Notes: generated from the sequence alone by a model not told the origin. Counted from the stretch's first letter, positions 34,988 through 48,222 are shown. The stretch is 64,000 nt of DNA from Neurospora tetrasperma FGSC 2508 (GCF_000213175.1 NW_009799104.1:2428744-2492743); one strand, 5' to 3'. Program-made: numbers and translations.

Positions 34988-35846
34988 GAAGGTCAACTGT
35001 TGCTGGATGTTGGATAGCCTCAGGTGTTCATATGTTCTTATTGACGACCAAATCATTGACATTCACGCCATGGAATTGTCTTTTGAGGTTTACAATTACA
35101 AATCACATGCGAATGAAATAGAACCGATATGGATTTATCTGCTTGAAGTTGCCCCAGGAATGACAGGGTAGTGTCACTACACTAGTAACCTCTCGCTGTA
35201 AGTTGGGATGGGAGTCTTGCGTCACAGACTCGATCCCGTTACAGTATGGAAAAACAAAGCATTGATGTCACTCATGGCTGTGGCTTTCGATATTCAAAGG
35301 TATCGATTACTCTTGCTCATAAGACGGTGACAAGCCTCCGTAGAATTAACTACCGATGTCTGATAGGTATCTAGGTATATAATACCCGCCCAGACTGTTC
35401 CATGCGGGACTCCAACGCTGCAGTGCTGTTTACCACAGCCATAAACTCGAGGGAGGATGATGTACACAGTATCAAGTACCTCGATACTTATTTGTGTTGT
35501 TCAAGCCACAAGTGGCTTGCTTCGTGTGCCATTAACACGCAACGCTCGATCAAAGGGCGGTGTTGTTTAAACGGCACCAGCTGACCCCTGTTGGACCTTG
35601 ATAGTGGCGGTCCCCGGCCATCATTGACGGGGCCTGGGCGCATTGCAGTGGAGGACACTCCTGAGTCTCTGCATTGATATGTCCCGGGCTAGCCATTCTT
35701 TTCTGTAGGTTGTTGAACAGCTCACCCAATCTGATTACATTTCAACGACTCGACAGCAACCTGTCCTCCGAATCCCAGCCGGCCCGGATTCCTTCTCCCA
35801 TCCAGAAACCTACGGCAAAGCAACTGTTTATTGCGAACACATCGCC
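34988..35846. other. divergent promoter region, msrB / age2
   Basis: About 860 nt between two divergent starts. The msrB frame remains open to 35062. A TAGGTATCTAGGTATATAATA segment at 35365-35385 includes a TATA-like element on the plus strand. No gene seen. Confidence 0.6.
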
Positions 35847-37667
35847 ATGTCTCGACGCCCGCCGAACCCCGCTGCCGAACGGGCAGCCAAAAACCAGCAG
35901 ACGATCAAGTCGCTCCTGAAACTCGAGGCCAACAAGGTGTGCGCTGACTGCAAGCGCAACAAGCGTAAGTTTCTGCTGGGAATCCGACCATCGGTCATTA
36001 CCAGGCCAGGTTATTGATAATGTCGCATACACACAGATCCACGATGGGCCAGCTGGAACCTCGGCGTCTTTATTTGCATCCGCTGCTCGGGCATTCACCG
36101 TGGAATGGGTACACACATCAGCCGTGTCAAGTCCGTCGACCTCGATGCTTGGACCGACGAGCAGCTACAAAGTGTCTTGAACTGGGGAAATGCTCGCGCT
36201 AACAAGTACTGGGAGGCCAAGCTGGCTCAGGGCCACGTCCCCTCCGAATCGAAAATCGAGAACTTTATTCGCACCAAATACGAGCTCAAGAGATGGGTAA
36301 TGGATGGCCCGATGCCAGATCCCTCGACACTAGATGCTGAGGGTGACGATGATGTCCCGCTGAGTGTGGTGAAGGAGAAGCAGACTCTGGAGAGAAACGG
36401 ATCTCTTCGTAGCCAGTCCAGCACTCCGACTGCGGCCTCACGATCTGTCCCCGCCCCTATTCCGGCCCCGGCTCCCGTACCCGACCTTATTGGTGCCGAC
36501 CCGATTCCGGTTAGAGCCAGCACCACCGGACCGACAGCGTCAAAGGTGCCCCCGAAGGCCGAGCCTGCCCCGCCCAAGGCTACGAGTTCAAATGCTTCGC
36601 TTTTGGGACTGGATTTCTTCGGCACGGAAACTGCAGCGCCTCCAAGGCCCGCTAGTACGACGGGTACTTCGGGTGGTACCAACCAGTCGCGTCCCGATCT
36701 CAAGCAGTCTATCCTCTCTCTTTATGCCAGTGCACCTCGTCCACAGCAGCAAGCCGCGCCCTCGCACTCTCACTCAGGGTCCTTTAGCGGAATGAGCGGC
36801 ATGTCCTCCCCGAGCATGTCCCAGACCCAAAATGCTTTTAGTGGGCTTAATGATGCTTTCAATAGCCTCAGTTTCAACAGTCAACCCTCCCCCAAGCCCG
36901 CCCAAACCGATGCCTTTGCTAGCCTCGGTAGCTTTGGTTCTCCCCGACCCTCGTCCCAGACTAGCAACAATGCCTTTTCCGGCCTAAGCGGTGGCAGCTT
37001 CTTCGATTCCAAGCCCGCCACATCCTCCCACCAATCCAAGCAGTCCATCAGCAGCCCATTGGGCTTCTCATCAACCCCTTCCCCTGCGCCAGCCTCTAAG
37101 CCCGCGCCCGCTTCCTCCGCCCTCGGTGACCTGTTTGACTTTTCCACAACAGCTACTACTACTACCGCCGCTCCTCCCTCGGCCGCCGCCCCGAAGCCTT
37201 CATCTGACTTCAGCTCCGCATTCAACCTTTCCAAGCCCGCCGCAACCACGCCGGCCCCTGCAGCCGCTACTCCAACAACACCAAACCCACTTGCCTCTAT
37301 TGCGACGTCTAACGCTTGGTCAGATGCAGGTGTATGGGGTTCCAACGAGTGGGCCTCCGCCCCTGAGCCCCCCAAGCCTGCGGCTCCTGAACCGCCCAAG
37401 CCAGCACCTGTTACCTCTATCCCTCTTTCTAACGATTTTGGATGGGGCAACAGCACCACCACCACCTCCACTACCGGCGGCTCCTTCGCAAGCCAACCTA
37501 TTGTCCCCAGCGCTTCGGGCGGCTTTGCGCCAGCACCAAAGGTGGCGGCCGATGAGGAATTTGGGGGCTGGATGAGCAGCACTACCACACCAGCTGCTCC
37601 GAGCGGATCCAAGCCGGCTACTGGGTTTGGTGGCAGTGACGACCTGTTCTCAAACGTCTGGCAATAA
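35847..37667 (+). CDS. age2: ArfGAP, Age2/SMAP type
   Basis: Two exons, 35847-35964 and 36037-37667, with a 72-nt intron, encode 582 residues. The ArfGAP zinc finger spans about residues 18-130. Its ligands are Cys32, Cys35, Cys53 and Cys56, followed after four residues by the catalytic Arg61 (CSGIHRGMGTHIS). This activates GTP hydrolysis by Arf at the trans-Golgi network and endosomes. The long C-terminal part is low-complexity, rich in Ser, Pro, Ala and Gly. It carries a clathrin-box-like LLGLDFF at 228-234 and a second LGDLFDF motif near residue 420, consistent with a coat-associated role. The sequence PRWASWNLGVFICIRC is characteristic of the Age2/SMAP group rather than Gcs1 or Glo3. Confidence 0.92.
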
Positions 37668-38802
37668 GAAACTTTAGAACGGCAATTCAGGGATCTCCGA
37701 TATGGGGTTCAGAGGTAACTGAGTGCAGTGTACTGGGACTTTTGCTGTTGTCCTCGCACCTGATGCCGACCATGTAGATATATAATCAACCGGCAGGTGA
37801 TGTGAGAAATAGGTCGGACAAGCTTATACCAAACCAGACCCATCAAGCGTCCGAACTTGTTTTTTCTTCAATACCACCTGACTGGAAAGGGGATGCTGTC
37901 CACGAACACCATGTCATAGTTATGCTGTGGGAGTCTGATCTAGTTAAGAGTTAGGCAAATGATGGTTTATGCGAGACAAATAGGGGAACGATGAACAACG
38001 CAGTCATGCTTACATCAGCAAGTCATGTTTTGTTTTGGCATATTGACATTATAGACGACAAGTTATTGTTCGTTGGTAGGGCAAAAGTAATGCACTTTCA
38101 TATAGGATCCTCTTATCTTTCGTAAGGTGCATGTTGCCCTCATTAATGTCCTTTCGATGTCCTTGAAGTTTGGAAATGAAAAATGAAGGATGGGACTGAG
38201 AAATGTCGATGTCTGGCTTATACGTCACGACGTATCAATGACAACGTAAGGTACGCAGTAACCAGATCCCAAATAAACAAACAAAACCGAACCGTCAACG
38301 CCATTGCTATGCCTTTGCATCTACCCGCCTGTTGTCGAGACAAAACATTGAGCCCAGTCTGTAAACCAAAATCCACACTTCATCCAGAATCCACCAAAAC
38401 ACAAACCTACAGTCCTGCGTGAGCTGCTGCCCTCCCACCCATTGCCCCACCCAACATTGCACCTCCTCTGCGCAATACTAGTAGCGGCTTTTCTGAGAGC
38501 AAGCGGACTGCACATCGCCTGTACCAGAACTCCAACATCCAACAAGCTATCCGGACAAACTCCATCCTGTCTTGATGTCCGGCTTCGCACGCATCCGTCT
38601 TATCATTCCTGATATTTGTCGTTAATCGAACCGTTCCGCCCTCTACATCCTTCGCCCTGTGTTCTTGTAGTGAAACCGATGAAGAGAACCTCCCTTCCTT
38701 TCGCTTCCGGGCATGTATCCGCATGTCGAAGTTCAATAGACCCAATAGATCCAATATTCAAACGAGTTTAGCCCTCTCACACGTCGTGACTTTTCGAATC
38801 AT
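37668..38802. other. convergent intergenic stretch
   Basis: About 1.1 kb between the stops of two converging genes (age2 and the SNARE gene). AT-richer near 37800-38150 and without coding signal. No repeats of note. Confidence 0.65.
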
Positions 38803-39165
38803 TTAACCAACAAAAAGTCGATAAAGATAGTAAATGACCAGGAAGCTCCCAATAAGAATACCCGAGAGCTTGAGGATGGCGACCTTGTTCCCCGATGCGG
38901 CCATGCGGCCTAGACGGGTGGCGGAACCTTTGAGTTGAGAGCCCATGGAGGAGAAGGTATCGGTCTGTTTGTTGTTGGTGGGACTTGTTAGTTTATTATT
39001 TTGTGCAGAGTAAAATCAAAGGAACCGTACCGTTTGGTCAATAACTTCATGGTTGCGCGCCTGGTCGTAAATGTCAATCGTTACACCTCGAAGGGCAGAA
39101 ACCTTGGAGGCTAGCTCGTCGAGGCGCGCATTATTTTGGCGCTCGCGCTCGTAGTTTGCGGACAT
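38803..39165 (-). CDS. sft1: small Golgi Qc-SNARE, Sft1/Bet1 type
   Basis: A small split gene: exon 1 is 39165-39031 and exon 2 is 38964-38803, with a 66-nt intron containing an AACTAAC branch-point match. The product is 98 residues. A short hydrophilic N-terminus leads into a single SNARE heptad helix (NARLDELASKVSALRGVTID ... DTFSSMGSQLKGSATRLGRM, about residues 12-66). A C-terminal membrane anchor follows at about 74-95 (VAILKLSGILIGSFLVIYYL). The MGSQLKGSATRLGRM segment just before the anchor is like Sft1, the Golgi Qc-SNARE for retrograde and intra-Golgi fusion; Bet1 is the alternative. It starts divergently from the SYLF-SH3 gene. Confidence 0.85.
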
Positions 39166-40474
39166 TTTGATAATGGTAATGGGGGGGTTGTGTTGTGGTC
39201 GTAGTCGTATGTTGCGACTCGCTCAGCGGCCGTGTAGGAGGTTCACTCGTCAGTTTCGAGTATCGGGTTAATTGGAACTCGGTAATGTGGCCCCAATTTC
39301 GTATTCTCGTATATGTTACAACGTGTTATTTTGTCGCGCGCGCGCGGGTCGGCTTCGGCGTCTTGCAGTGTCCGTTGTTCGGAGTGAAGCCGTGGTGTTC
39401 CTATTGCCGAGTGCTATGGGGATGTCGAAAGGGGGTAGGTTGCAGCAGGTTCCAGATGCACTCAGTTCAGGGTCACAACGAAAGAAGGACACCGGGATCA
39501 TGCATCCATCCGTCATGATGGGGGCGGCTCAGCTTGTTGATGCATACACCAGCCACAGCTATGGCCTCCTAGTCCAGTCGCGAATGATGTCAGTTTCTGC
39601 CATTTACGTGTGGCTGCGCGTAAAGCACTTGCATGGTCAATGCGGGGTCCTTTTCCCGGGGGGGGGAAGCGGAGCCTGCTGGAGCCATTTCATTGTGCTC
39701 GTGGTCCACTGCGACTTGGGGTCCCGTCAGTCAGTCGGCAACGACGAACGCCCGCTCTGCTCTGCCCGCTGGACAAGGCCCGGGTATTCAAAGTGGAAGG
39801 TGCAGGGCGCAGGGACGGAGTAAAGTAGAGGTACAATAGTGTACACTACTACTGCACAGCCCACGGCAGTGCTTGCCCACGCCCATCCCAGCGGCTCCAG
39901 TGATCGAGGGTCCAGTGCTAGGTACAGTTCTCACATGACGCGCGGCACGAGCTCCAACTTCCATTTCCAAGTACTTCCACCCGGCACATCGGATCCAATG
40001 TTGGCTGTGAGGAATTCCATGCCACTGTTTAGCCTCGCTCATCAGTAACTCCGATCTGTGAAGAAGAGGGAAAAAAACAAACTCTCAAACGGACGATTAC
40101 ACCAACAAAAGAGCAGGAACAAAGGCTTATCCTCCGGGAAGAAGATCGTTCATCACGAACAACAAGTGACCCCAAGGATCTCCCCAGCATCTTGACAAAC
40201 CGCCGTTGTGGGGACGCCCAGGTACCAACCTCGCATTTACACAGGAAATTGACTGGGCTGATCTGCTTACTTGCTTGCCTGCCAGTGTGCCTGCAGGCAC
40301 TGATCGGCCAGTGTCCCGAGAATTGACTGACGAACTCCATCTCTTTCTTTCTTTTTAATATTTTGCTGTCGCTGTCGCATTTCCACGGCATTCTCACCGC
40401 AGCCGCTCTACACGCCCTCGCCCTTCAAGACCCGCGTCAGTCCGCTATAGGGAGTTTTGCTTCGACACTTCAAG
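39166..40474. other. divergent promoter region, sft1 / ysc84
   Basis: About 1.3 kb. It contains an alternating CG run at 39336-39346, a G9 run near 39659, an AGTGTACACT palindrome at 39840-39849 and a purine/pyrimidine-biased leader before 40474. Frames of up to 183 codons occur on the plus strand at 39272-39823 but show no domain and no good start. No gene supported. Confidence 0.6.
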
Positions 40475-41933
40475 ATGGGTATCAACAACCCTCTTCCGTC
40501 GTCACTTTCGTGTGAGTTTGTGTCCCCGGGGTTCCCGTGCTGTCCAGAGCCCGACCCCGCAACTCCCCTTCGCTTCGCCGAATCCGACAACCTAACACGT
40601 CTGTAACCAGCGGAATGTAAGAAGTGCGGTAAAATCCTCGCCTCCTTCATCGAGCCCAAACAAGCCTTTGGTCCCGACAAGGTGATACCGCCATCTGTGC
40701 TCGCGAATGCCAAGGTACGAAACAGCATCTGCAACCTCAACGAAAGCGACCAGGTGGTTAACGTTCTCTTAGGGTCTTGCTATACTCACCGTCATCAAAG
40801 CTGGTTTCCTCGGATCTGCCCGTTTCGGTAGCGGTCTGGTAGTCGCCCGCCTCCCCGACGGCAGCTGGTCTGCACCCACCGCCATTGCTACGGGCGGTGC
40901 CGGCTTCGGCGGTCAGATCGGTTTCGAGCTTACAGATTTCGTTTTCATTCTCAACGACGCGAGCGCCGTAAAAACCTTCGCCCAGGCTGGGTCACTTACA
41001 CTTGGTGGTAACGTTTCGGTCGCGGCCGGGCCTGTCGGTAGAAATGCCGAGGCCGCCGGAGCCGCTTCGCTGAGAAGCGTAGCGGGCATCTTCAGTTATT
41101 CCAAGACCAAGGGCTTGTTTGCTGGCGTGTCTCTCGAAGGTTCTATGATAATCGAGCGAAAAGACGCCAATGCAAAGCTCTATGGTCGTCAGGTTTCCGC
41201 CAAGGAGCTCCTCTCGGGAGCCGAGCGCCCCCCGCCGCAAGCCGCTCCTCTCCTCAGCATACTCAACTCACGGATTTTTGCTGGCATGTCCTCTGGGTCT
41301 TTCGATGACCGGATGTATAACGACCAGCCCGTCTACGACAACACCCATGACCGCGTGGTATGGGGCGACAGGACAGGGAATGCCTACGGCGAGGGCCAAA
41401 CTCGCGATTCCGGTTATGGGGCATCGGGTGGATCGGGAGGACAAGCACACGACGAGTTTGGCCGACCCAAGCGCGCTTCCACGTGGCAGGATGATGTGTA
41501 CGACCAGCAGCCTCGTGGCTTCTCGAATAACAGGGCATCCGTACAGTACGGCCGGAATGACACCAATGGAGGTGGATTCGGCGGCGGTTACGGCGCGGCA
41601 GCGGCCCAGCAGGCGGCCGCCGACAAGAAGCTTGGCCCGGGGCGGCCGGCTGCACCGAAGCCGAACTACGCGAGCAAACAAGCCTTGATGAAGAAGAACG
41701 AGGCTGTCGCTCTTTACACGTTCAATGCGGACCAACCTGGAGACTTGGGCTTCCAAAAGGGCGAGATCATCACTATCCTCAAAAAAACCGACAGCGACAA
41801 TGACTGGTGGTGAGTACACATCGTGGCATATTAATGACATTGGCATTATCTTACTAACGTGTTTCTCAGGACTGGCATGATCGGCACAAGACATGGCACA
41901 TTTCCCAGCAACTACGTAAAGATGATCGAGTAA
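40475..41933 (+). CDS. ysc84: SYLF-SH3 actin-patch protein (Ysc84/Lsb3 family)
   Basis: Four exons: 40475-40511, 40611-40714, 40773-41809 and 41870-41933, encoding 413 residues. The introns are 99, 58 and 60 nt, and every junction restores family sequence. Residues 1 to about 215 form the SYLF (DUF500) lipid- and actin-binding domain, with the typical GINNPLPSSLSSECKKC start and GFGGQIGFELTDFVFILN core. A Gly/Tyr/Ala-rich linker follows. The C-terminal SH3 domain (about 355-413) has ALYTF, DLGFQKGE, DNDWW and PSNYV. The yeast homologues bind Las17 and actin at endocytic patches, and that role is inferred here. The last intron interrupts the SH3 domain between the two Trp residues of the conserved WW pair and the following TGMIG. 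Confidence 0.93.
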
Positions 41934-43856
41934 AGAAAAAGTGGATATACCTAAGCAGCGAGGTTACGACAGGCGATCTACGATGACGACTCCTTCTGAG
42001 CTCCTGAATGCACCCGCGTGCACAAGCATATGAAGAGGACCACAGCATAAGCCACATGAGCGTACTAGCCCTACTTGGGCAAACCAGGGTTGCTATGTTC
42101 ATTGGGTTTTTACGACTTTTCTTGCGCTATCTTCCCCCGTTCTTTTTATCTCGGCGTTTTCTTTTCTAACGATGACATGCATGGAATTGGGTTTGCTTTC
42201 TTGTTTCTACGTTTCTACATCTCTTTTGGGCGTCTTTGGACTTTTCATCATGACGGAGGATCAGCAATTTAGTCAGGTTCCAGGTTGAGGTATATTTGGA
42301 TTGAGTGAAAGGCGAGAAGGGCGATGTTTGGTCTCATCAGACTGCGCAGCGGCACGTGTTTGGAAAGCAAGCAGTAGGACGTTGGACCGAATTGGACCCT
42401 GATGCAGAATATTAGGATCATCATACCTCCAATGTGCTTGAACGAGGACGGAAGAGAAATGATATACCGTGAATTCTTGTTTGCTTCATTCACCACCTGA
42501 ACGTCTCCCATCTCTCAAGGATGCAATCTCGGCGGTCAACAAAGAGCATTACCTACAATGTTGTTAACAGAAATAGCATCAGCACTTCAGCAAACAAGTC
42601 ACTGAGCGCACACAAGATCAAACAGTACTATGCGTTGTATGCAAAATGTCATATATACCACTCACACGTACCGGTCAGCAAGGAGGCCGAGTTAATCCTG
42701 TTGTATGACTTCGATGAAATGCATTTTCTATATGTGTTGCTGTTTGTAACTTTCAGGCAGATTGTAACAATTCCTGCTGCGCGTGTTGACCAAACTACAC
42801 TGAAAGTAAGGGTGCACGGAGAGGATAGTATGTGTCACGATATATGACGGGCATCATCATCCTGGTAGCTGGGTGACCCGAGGAAGATCAGTCTCGCCCA
42901 AGGGTTTTACCCCCATAGTCAGGCTACAAATGTGGTTATACTCCGACTTGCGCGCAGTAGTATCTCATCTTGAAACATGAGGAAAGGCTGGAGCACCATT
43001 TTCGCGAATCAAAACCAGAATCGATGGGCGACGATCCCTCAAGAGCATTTGTGATGTGTCGCATCTCCCGCCTTAGGACATAAGGAAACTGAACATCCGA
43101 AATACCATGCCATTGTGAAGTAGGCAAATCCCAATATGCTCTGTCTATAACATAGTCGTTGTGTCTTTCAGTTAAGGGGGTTTGCGTGGTAGTTGTTATG
43201 CCGTACAGTATCGATGTCATAGACCGGTTTCTTACTATTAAATAATTATTTATTTATTTTATCCAACATGCCAGTGTAAATCTTGAGTCTCGTCGACCAA
43301 CCCGACAAACCAAAAAAAATATGACGGCGCATAAATGTTAGGACATCCTGCCTCACTGCTCGGTTTCACAGATATGGATGGGACGATCTCTCATTTAACG
43401 AGTTGACGGTGGCTGAGCAGTTACAGAGTTGATCGCATCCCAACAGCCAAAACGATGTCACTCACCACCATGGGTAATCTTCGCCACCCAACATCACGGT
43501 GAAAAGAGGAAGCAAAGAAAATGATAGGCTACCCTCATATGTATCATCCACTTTCCTCTGGCCGCTGAGTAGTTCGTATCGGTCTTCTCCAAAGACAACT
43601 CTCTTCGCCTGTAACCCTGATATGCAGTCCATTTTGCCACCACGTGGACTGGTTCAGAATCTTGGTCTAACGATCGATAAGGAAAGCGATAGAATACTCG
43701 AAAGCTGATAACGTAACAACATAGTATCGCTCCTCATAAATCGCATGCCATCACATTCTCAAGGTGAAAAGTGAAAGTTCACATGTCGTATCTCGAAGAG
43801 CATCGCCGCTAACGGATTTGCAATATCGCACGCCAAGCCGCCCTTGGGTGCATATT

Positions 43857-43882
43857 TGTGTGTGTGTGTGTGTGTGTGTGTG
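43857..43882. repeat. (TG)13 microsatellite
   Basis: Thirteen perfect TG/CA units in intergenic DNA. Alternating purine-pyrimidine of this length can adopt Z-DNA. Confidence 0.95.
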
Positions 43883-45987
43883 TTGGTAAGATGGGCTTCC
43901 AGAACATTTCTATGCAGTTGCTGTCAAGTTGAAGGGCGGGCCGGAGATAACACTGGCTCGTTGAATCTGTTTTTCTTGAGTGGATGTCGAGGCTGGGTCC
44001 TATTGTTTTATCAATCCAACATGTGATGGGAGGACCAATAGGCGGATGGAAGAGCTGCACATGTTCCGGACGATTTCCGGCTGCCGGAGTGATCCCGGGT
44101 TTCGAATGAATACAGCTATGTGGTAAGCGCCACAACAAGGATTGATGCATCAGCCTTGACTGGTTCAGACCGGCAACAAAATCAAAAAGAGAGGAGCCAA
44201 GTGGCTGGCTCAACCCATTATCTGCGGGCGGTTGTTTTGTTGCTGAAAGACACGCCGTTTTCACATGTCTCGATGAATGGTCCCTGACAAAGGCTGGACT
44301 CAAGCTTATCGCAATGGAAAAAGCGGGTCGATTTCCGCGCCGTGGTGACGGTTGCCTCCTCGACATCCCGACGATGGGGTCGAACCTTGATCCGTCGGTA
44401 GTCGAACACCACGCCTTTGCTATGAACAGCTACTATGTATAAATCACAGCCTTTGCACGTGCGATAATCGGTGGTATGTAAACTCCGGTCCTTATGATGA
44501 AGTTGGGAGCATCGGTCGATACTGTGTAGTGGCAATGATACACTGGATGATTTGCCTAAATCATGGCATGTTGCCGCTTCTTTCCAAAGGGAAATACTCA
44601 CCGAGAAGCCCATTTATTCCTTGACAATATGAATTGGGCGTCATATTGTGTCTAGATCGCAAATCTGTGAGCCGGTTATAGGAAGGGAGCTGCTCGATAA
44701 GCGACGGCAAAGACATTCCCAGCAGACCCTCTACTTAGTGTATAATCGACGCCACAAACAGCCCGAGAGGTCCTTATTGCAATTCAGGGAAGTGATTGAT
44801 TGGTGCCTTGGATTACTAGTGTAGATAGTGAGATAGTGTGCTCGGAGCATAGGTGGTATCCCTCCCCCCTCTCTCACTCTGCAGAATCCCCTTTGAGTGC
44901 AAGGAGATAACTGCTCGGATTCCCATGTAGATGCTAGGGACAATGCTGTAGTGCAATGCAGGGGCAAATGCCGTAAAAGAAGGGCCGAAAATGTAATGGT
45001 CCGCAATCCTGTAACGTAGCCCTGGGAGTTTGCCGGTGACCCACTGAACGGGAGCGGCTAATGTCCTTTTTTCGATTTGCGTCCATGCAGCAACAAGTTG
45101 GAGTTCGTGAATTTTTTTTCTCATAGGGCTGATGAGAACGGCAACGATGGGGCAACAGTAGAGGCAGGAAAAATCATACACTACATACCGTAGCACCACG
45201 AACTCCGCCGATAACATACATGACGTGATATTGGAGTTTATCGAAGTCTCCCAAGAGACTTCCACGTCTGAATATTCGGAGGGGCGCCGTCTGGTCTAAA
45301 AGTTCAGCTTCTGAGGGTTATCGCATGGTCCCCACCTGCACAACGCAGGAGGGATCTCGCCCACATCTGGCGGTGTGTTTAGAAATCTCTGACCCGGGGC
45401 TCTTTTGTATTTGCTGCGGAATAATGACTCAAGCATTGAGATGAAAAAGGCACTGGCATCGCCGTTTCACTGGAAGAGAAGGGCCGGCTAGAGTGGAGGA
45501 TTTGAGAAAAAAACTTGTTCGGCCGCTCGTGTTTACGACGGATCTGGATCTTGGTTGGAGCTCGCTTCCAGCTTTGCCTCGTCTTGGCTTTGAAGGTTAA
45601 TGCCCGGGAGATCGACAAGTGCGGCGATGATAATGGCCAATCGGCTCTGTGTCAAAGCCACTGATGGTTGGAAAATGTGTTGTTAGGTGTTTGTTGTTGG
45701 TGATGGGAGGGTACCTCATAACCTCTAGCTGATTCAATGTATGATCAAAGTACCGCTGCTGGCTGTCAGTGGCTTCTTTCCACTTCCTGCCAATGAGTTA
45801 CGCTCGTCGCATGACTGCCTTTTGCTGCCAAGGTTGCAAAAAGGAACAGACAAGCAACGGGGCGTTCTAGTTCCTATCCGCTTGAATGGAGTCGAGCTTC
45901 CCGCTGGAGCAGCGGTTTCCTGGCTTCGGTGAGGCTCGTGTGGCTCGGCGTCAGTCGGCATCGTCAACCGCGTTTCGGACAAGGAGG

Positions 45988-46019
45988 CCCCCCCCCCCCC
46001 CCCCTCTTTCCCCCCCCCC
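45988..46019. repeat. poly-C pair (C17, then C10)
   Basis: A run of 17 C (45988-46004), a five-base TCTTT spacer and a run of 10 C (46010-46019). On the complementary strand these are long G runs. The exact lengths are prone to sequencing error. Confidence 0.85.
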
Positions 46020-48138
46020 AACCAGCCCACTTTGCCGCAACCGGGACCCTCGTCTGGCTCCGACATCCGACGCCAGAGTCGCAGACGAACGGTTCGACCC
46101 TCATCCTGTGGATGTTGCACAAATTGGGGATCTGCCATTTTATGCGTACCTGACAGGTCTGTTCGCTGTGTGATTTGTCGATGGAGCAAAAACGGCTGAT
46201 GCCTCGACCTGCTTGACTGACACTTGCATCCGATGGGCTGATTCGAATTTCCGTCAATGGCGCCATCGATGATCAACATTCTAGAGGTCCCTACCCAGGG
46301 AGAGGGGTTCAATGCCAGGGAGAATCGACAGAGCCAGAATCACCAACACATGCTCTCAATGGTAGCAAACAGAACAGAGAGCTCAATAACGAGTTGGGCT
46401 TGCACTTGTTATCATCCATTGTTCGCTTGCGACCAACATGTTATCAAAACAGCATCGCGATTCTCTTCGCCAATGTGTGATGACCTTGACATGCACTTGT
46501 GATTGGTCTTAGTGGCGTCGTTTGCCGCGTGTCGACACTAGTTGTGGTGTCCATCCTAACCAATTGGGGGAATTTCTCCCAGGAGTCTATCTGGTAGTGT
46601 AGAACTGCCGGCGTGGGGGCACTTCAGTTTTTCCTTCACTCGTTCTAGAAGCTGACACGGGTTCGTGGCTCCGTTCGACTCGACAATCCGCGAGGCTGAG
46701 CATTTGATACAAAATGATGGTGGCACTTCAAGGCCTGACGGCCATATAATACCTTGCCTGGGAATAAGTGAGCATTTGAGGGCAAGGAATTGCTTTGGGT
46801 GTGCGAGTGGCGGGAATAAAGAAGGGACCTCATTCCATGCTGATGTTGGTCTATATGTAGGTATGTAACCCTATCGAGTAGCGACCTCTTGGCGCCAGGT
46901 TCCCGCCGCCTTTTTTTTCCGACCCTTCCCTCACGATCTTCGAGATTCCGTTTTTTTTTACTTGCATGCGCAGGTACTCCTGGGTACCTACCCGAGCTAC
47001 CTCAGCCCAGTGTTACAAGGATGCACGAAAGCCCTCCCAACTGAATGACGCTATCGATATGCCCCCACACCAACATCCCGTCGATAGGGACTGATCGATG
47101 CCCGCTTTCAGTCCCATTGTCTTCTGTCACGGTGACAGATGGCGCTTCCATCCATTCCGTCAATGCCATCTCAACAACCTCGACTTGATCAGTAGACTTC
47201 ATTTTATCGAGCTTTGATTCTAAGTGGAACACCACTCGTAAATGGGTGGCAGGCTGGGAGCCGGCTATGTATCGCGGATGTACACCTATGCCGCTGAACA
47301 GATTGTGGATGGCTTTTTCAAGTCGCTGGTATCCGCAGCCCGAGTACCTTCTCAACCTGGTCTTGATACACCCGAGACAACGAAGGCAGAAGCGCAGCAT
47401 CCTCCCAATCACGCTCTCGACCGCAGTCGTTTCATGTCTTGGTGCGTCCAATCATTTATGCGTAGTATGTAGAGGTAGAAGCAGAGGTTCGCGCTTGTGG
47501 TGTCATGGCACCGTCTTGATATCTGAGGTGTCCCGCTTGGCTGCTGCTTTCAGTCACCCGAGTTATCGCATATTCAGCGGCAGTTGCGGCTGTCACGCGG
47601 TGCAGGATTGCGCTCGTAGGTAGAGGCACTTGTAGGTACCTAGTTATGAGTGTGCGAGTCCATCGTCGACGAGGTAGGTCCGGATGGCTCCTCTTTAAAC
47701 TTGGGATCCTTCATCCTCCTTCACGGTTCCCGCCGAGGTAACCAAACTAAGGTAACACTTCCCAGCCTGAAGAGTGGGGATACTCTGGCAACGGGAAGGT
47801 GAACTTGAGGAAGGGGGACCAGTGCATGTCCAGGATTCCCTGCCATTCCACCTATCCTCCAGACCCATCACGATCCCCATCTCATTGCCCATCCAACCTA
47901 TGAATTGCTTCCGCCTTATCCACACTTGACTCGCCCTTACATCCCTGTCCCTTTCTAGAGTCTCTTCGTTCTCTGCAAGAGTCTTTAGCCCGCCCGCCCT
48001 GGTACCTCGACAGGATCCATAACGTCGTTATTTTCCCTCCCAGCGTCTAACTTGTCATTCTTTCTTTTACCTCGTCTTCTCGCTTGCCCATTCCCTCTCG
48101 TTTCCTTGTCCTCTCTCCATCTTTATCCTTGACTATAC

Positions 48139-48164
48139 TTTTTTTTTTTTTTTTTTTTTTTTTT
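48139..48164. promoter_or_regulatory. poly-T tract in the creD promoter
   Basis: An uninterrupted 26-base T run about 245 nt upstream of the creD ATG, followed by a CT-rich leader. Poly(dA:dT) tracts at this position usually mark nucleosome-depleted core promoters in fungi; use here is inferred. Confidence 0.6.
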
Positions 48165-48201
48165 GAAATCGCATAAAGCAACCTCTGCTCTTTCACATAT
48201 C

Positions 48202-48222
48202 ATGCGCCGTTATCGCTCATAG
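48202..48222 (+). promoter_or_regulatory. candidate uORF in the creD leader (MRRYRS)
   Basis: A complete six-codon frame (ATG CGC CGT TAT CGC TCA TAG) lies 206 nt upstream of the creD ATG. A second minimal frame, ATG CCA AAA TAA, lies at 48298-48309. Either would act only if transcription starts upstream of it, which I cannot determine. Confidence 0.4.

Noticed and set aside
43809-44366. 185-codon minus-strand frame with a real ATG
   Set aside because: It includes a Thr-His run made by the TG microsatellite and no recognisable domain. Transcript evidence would be needed to revive it.
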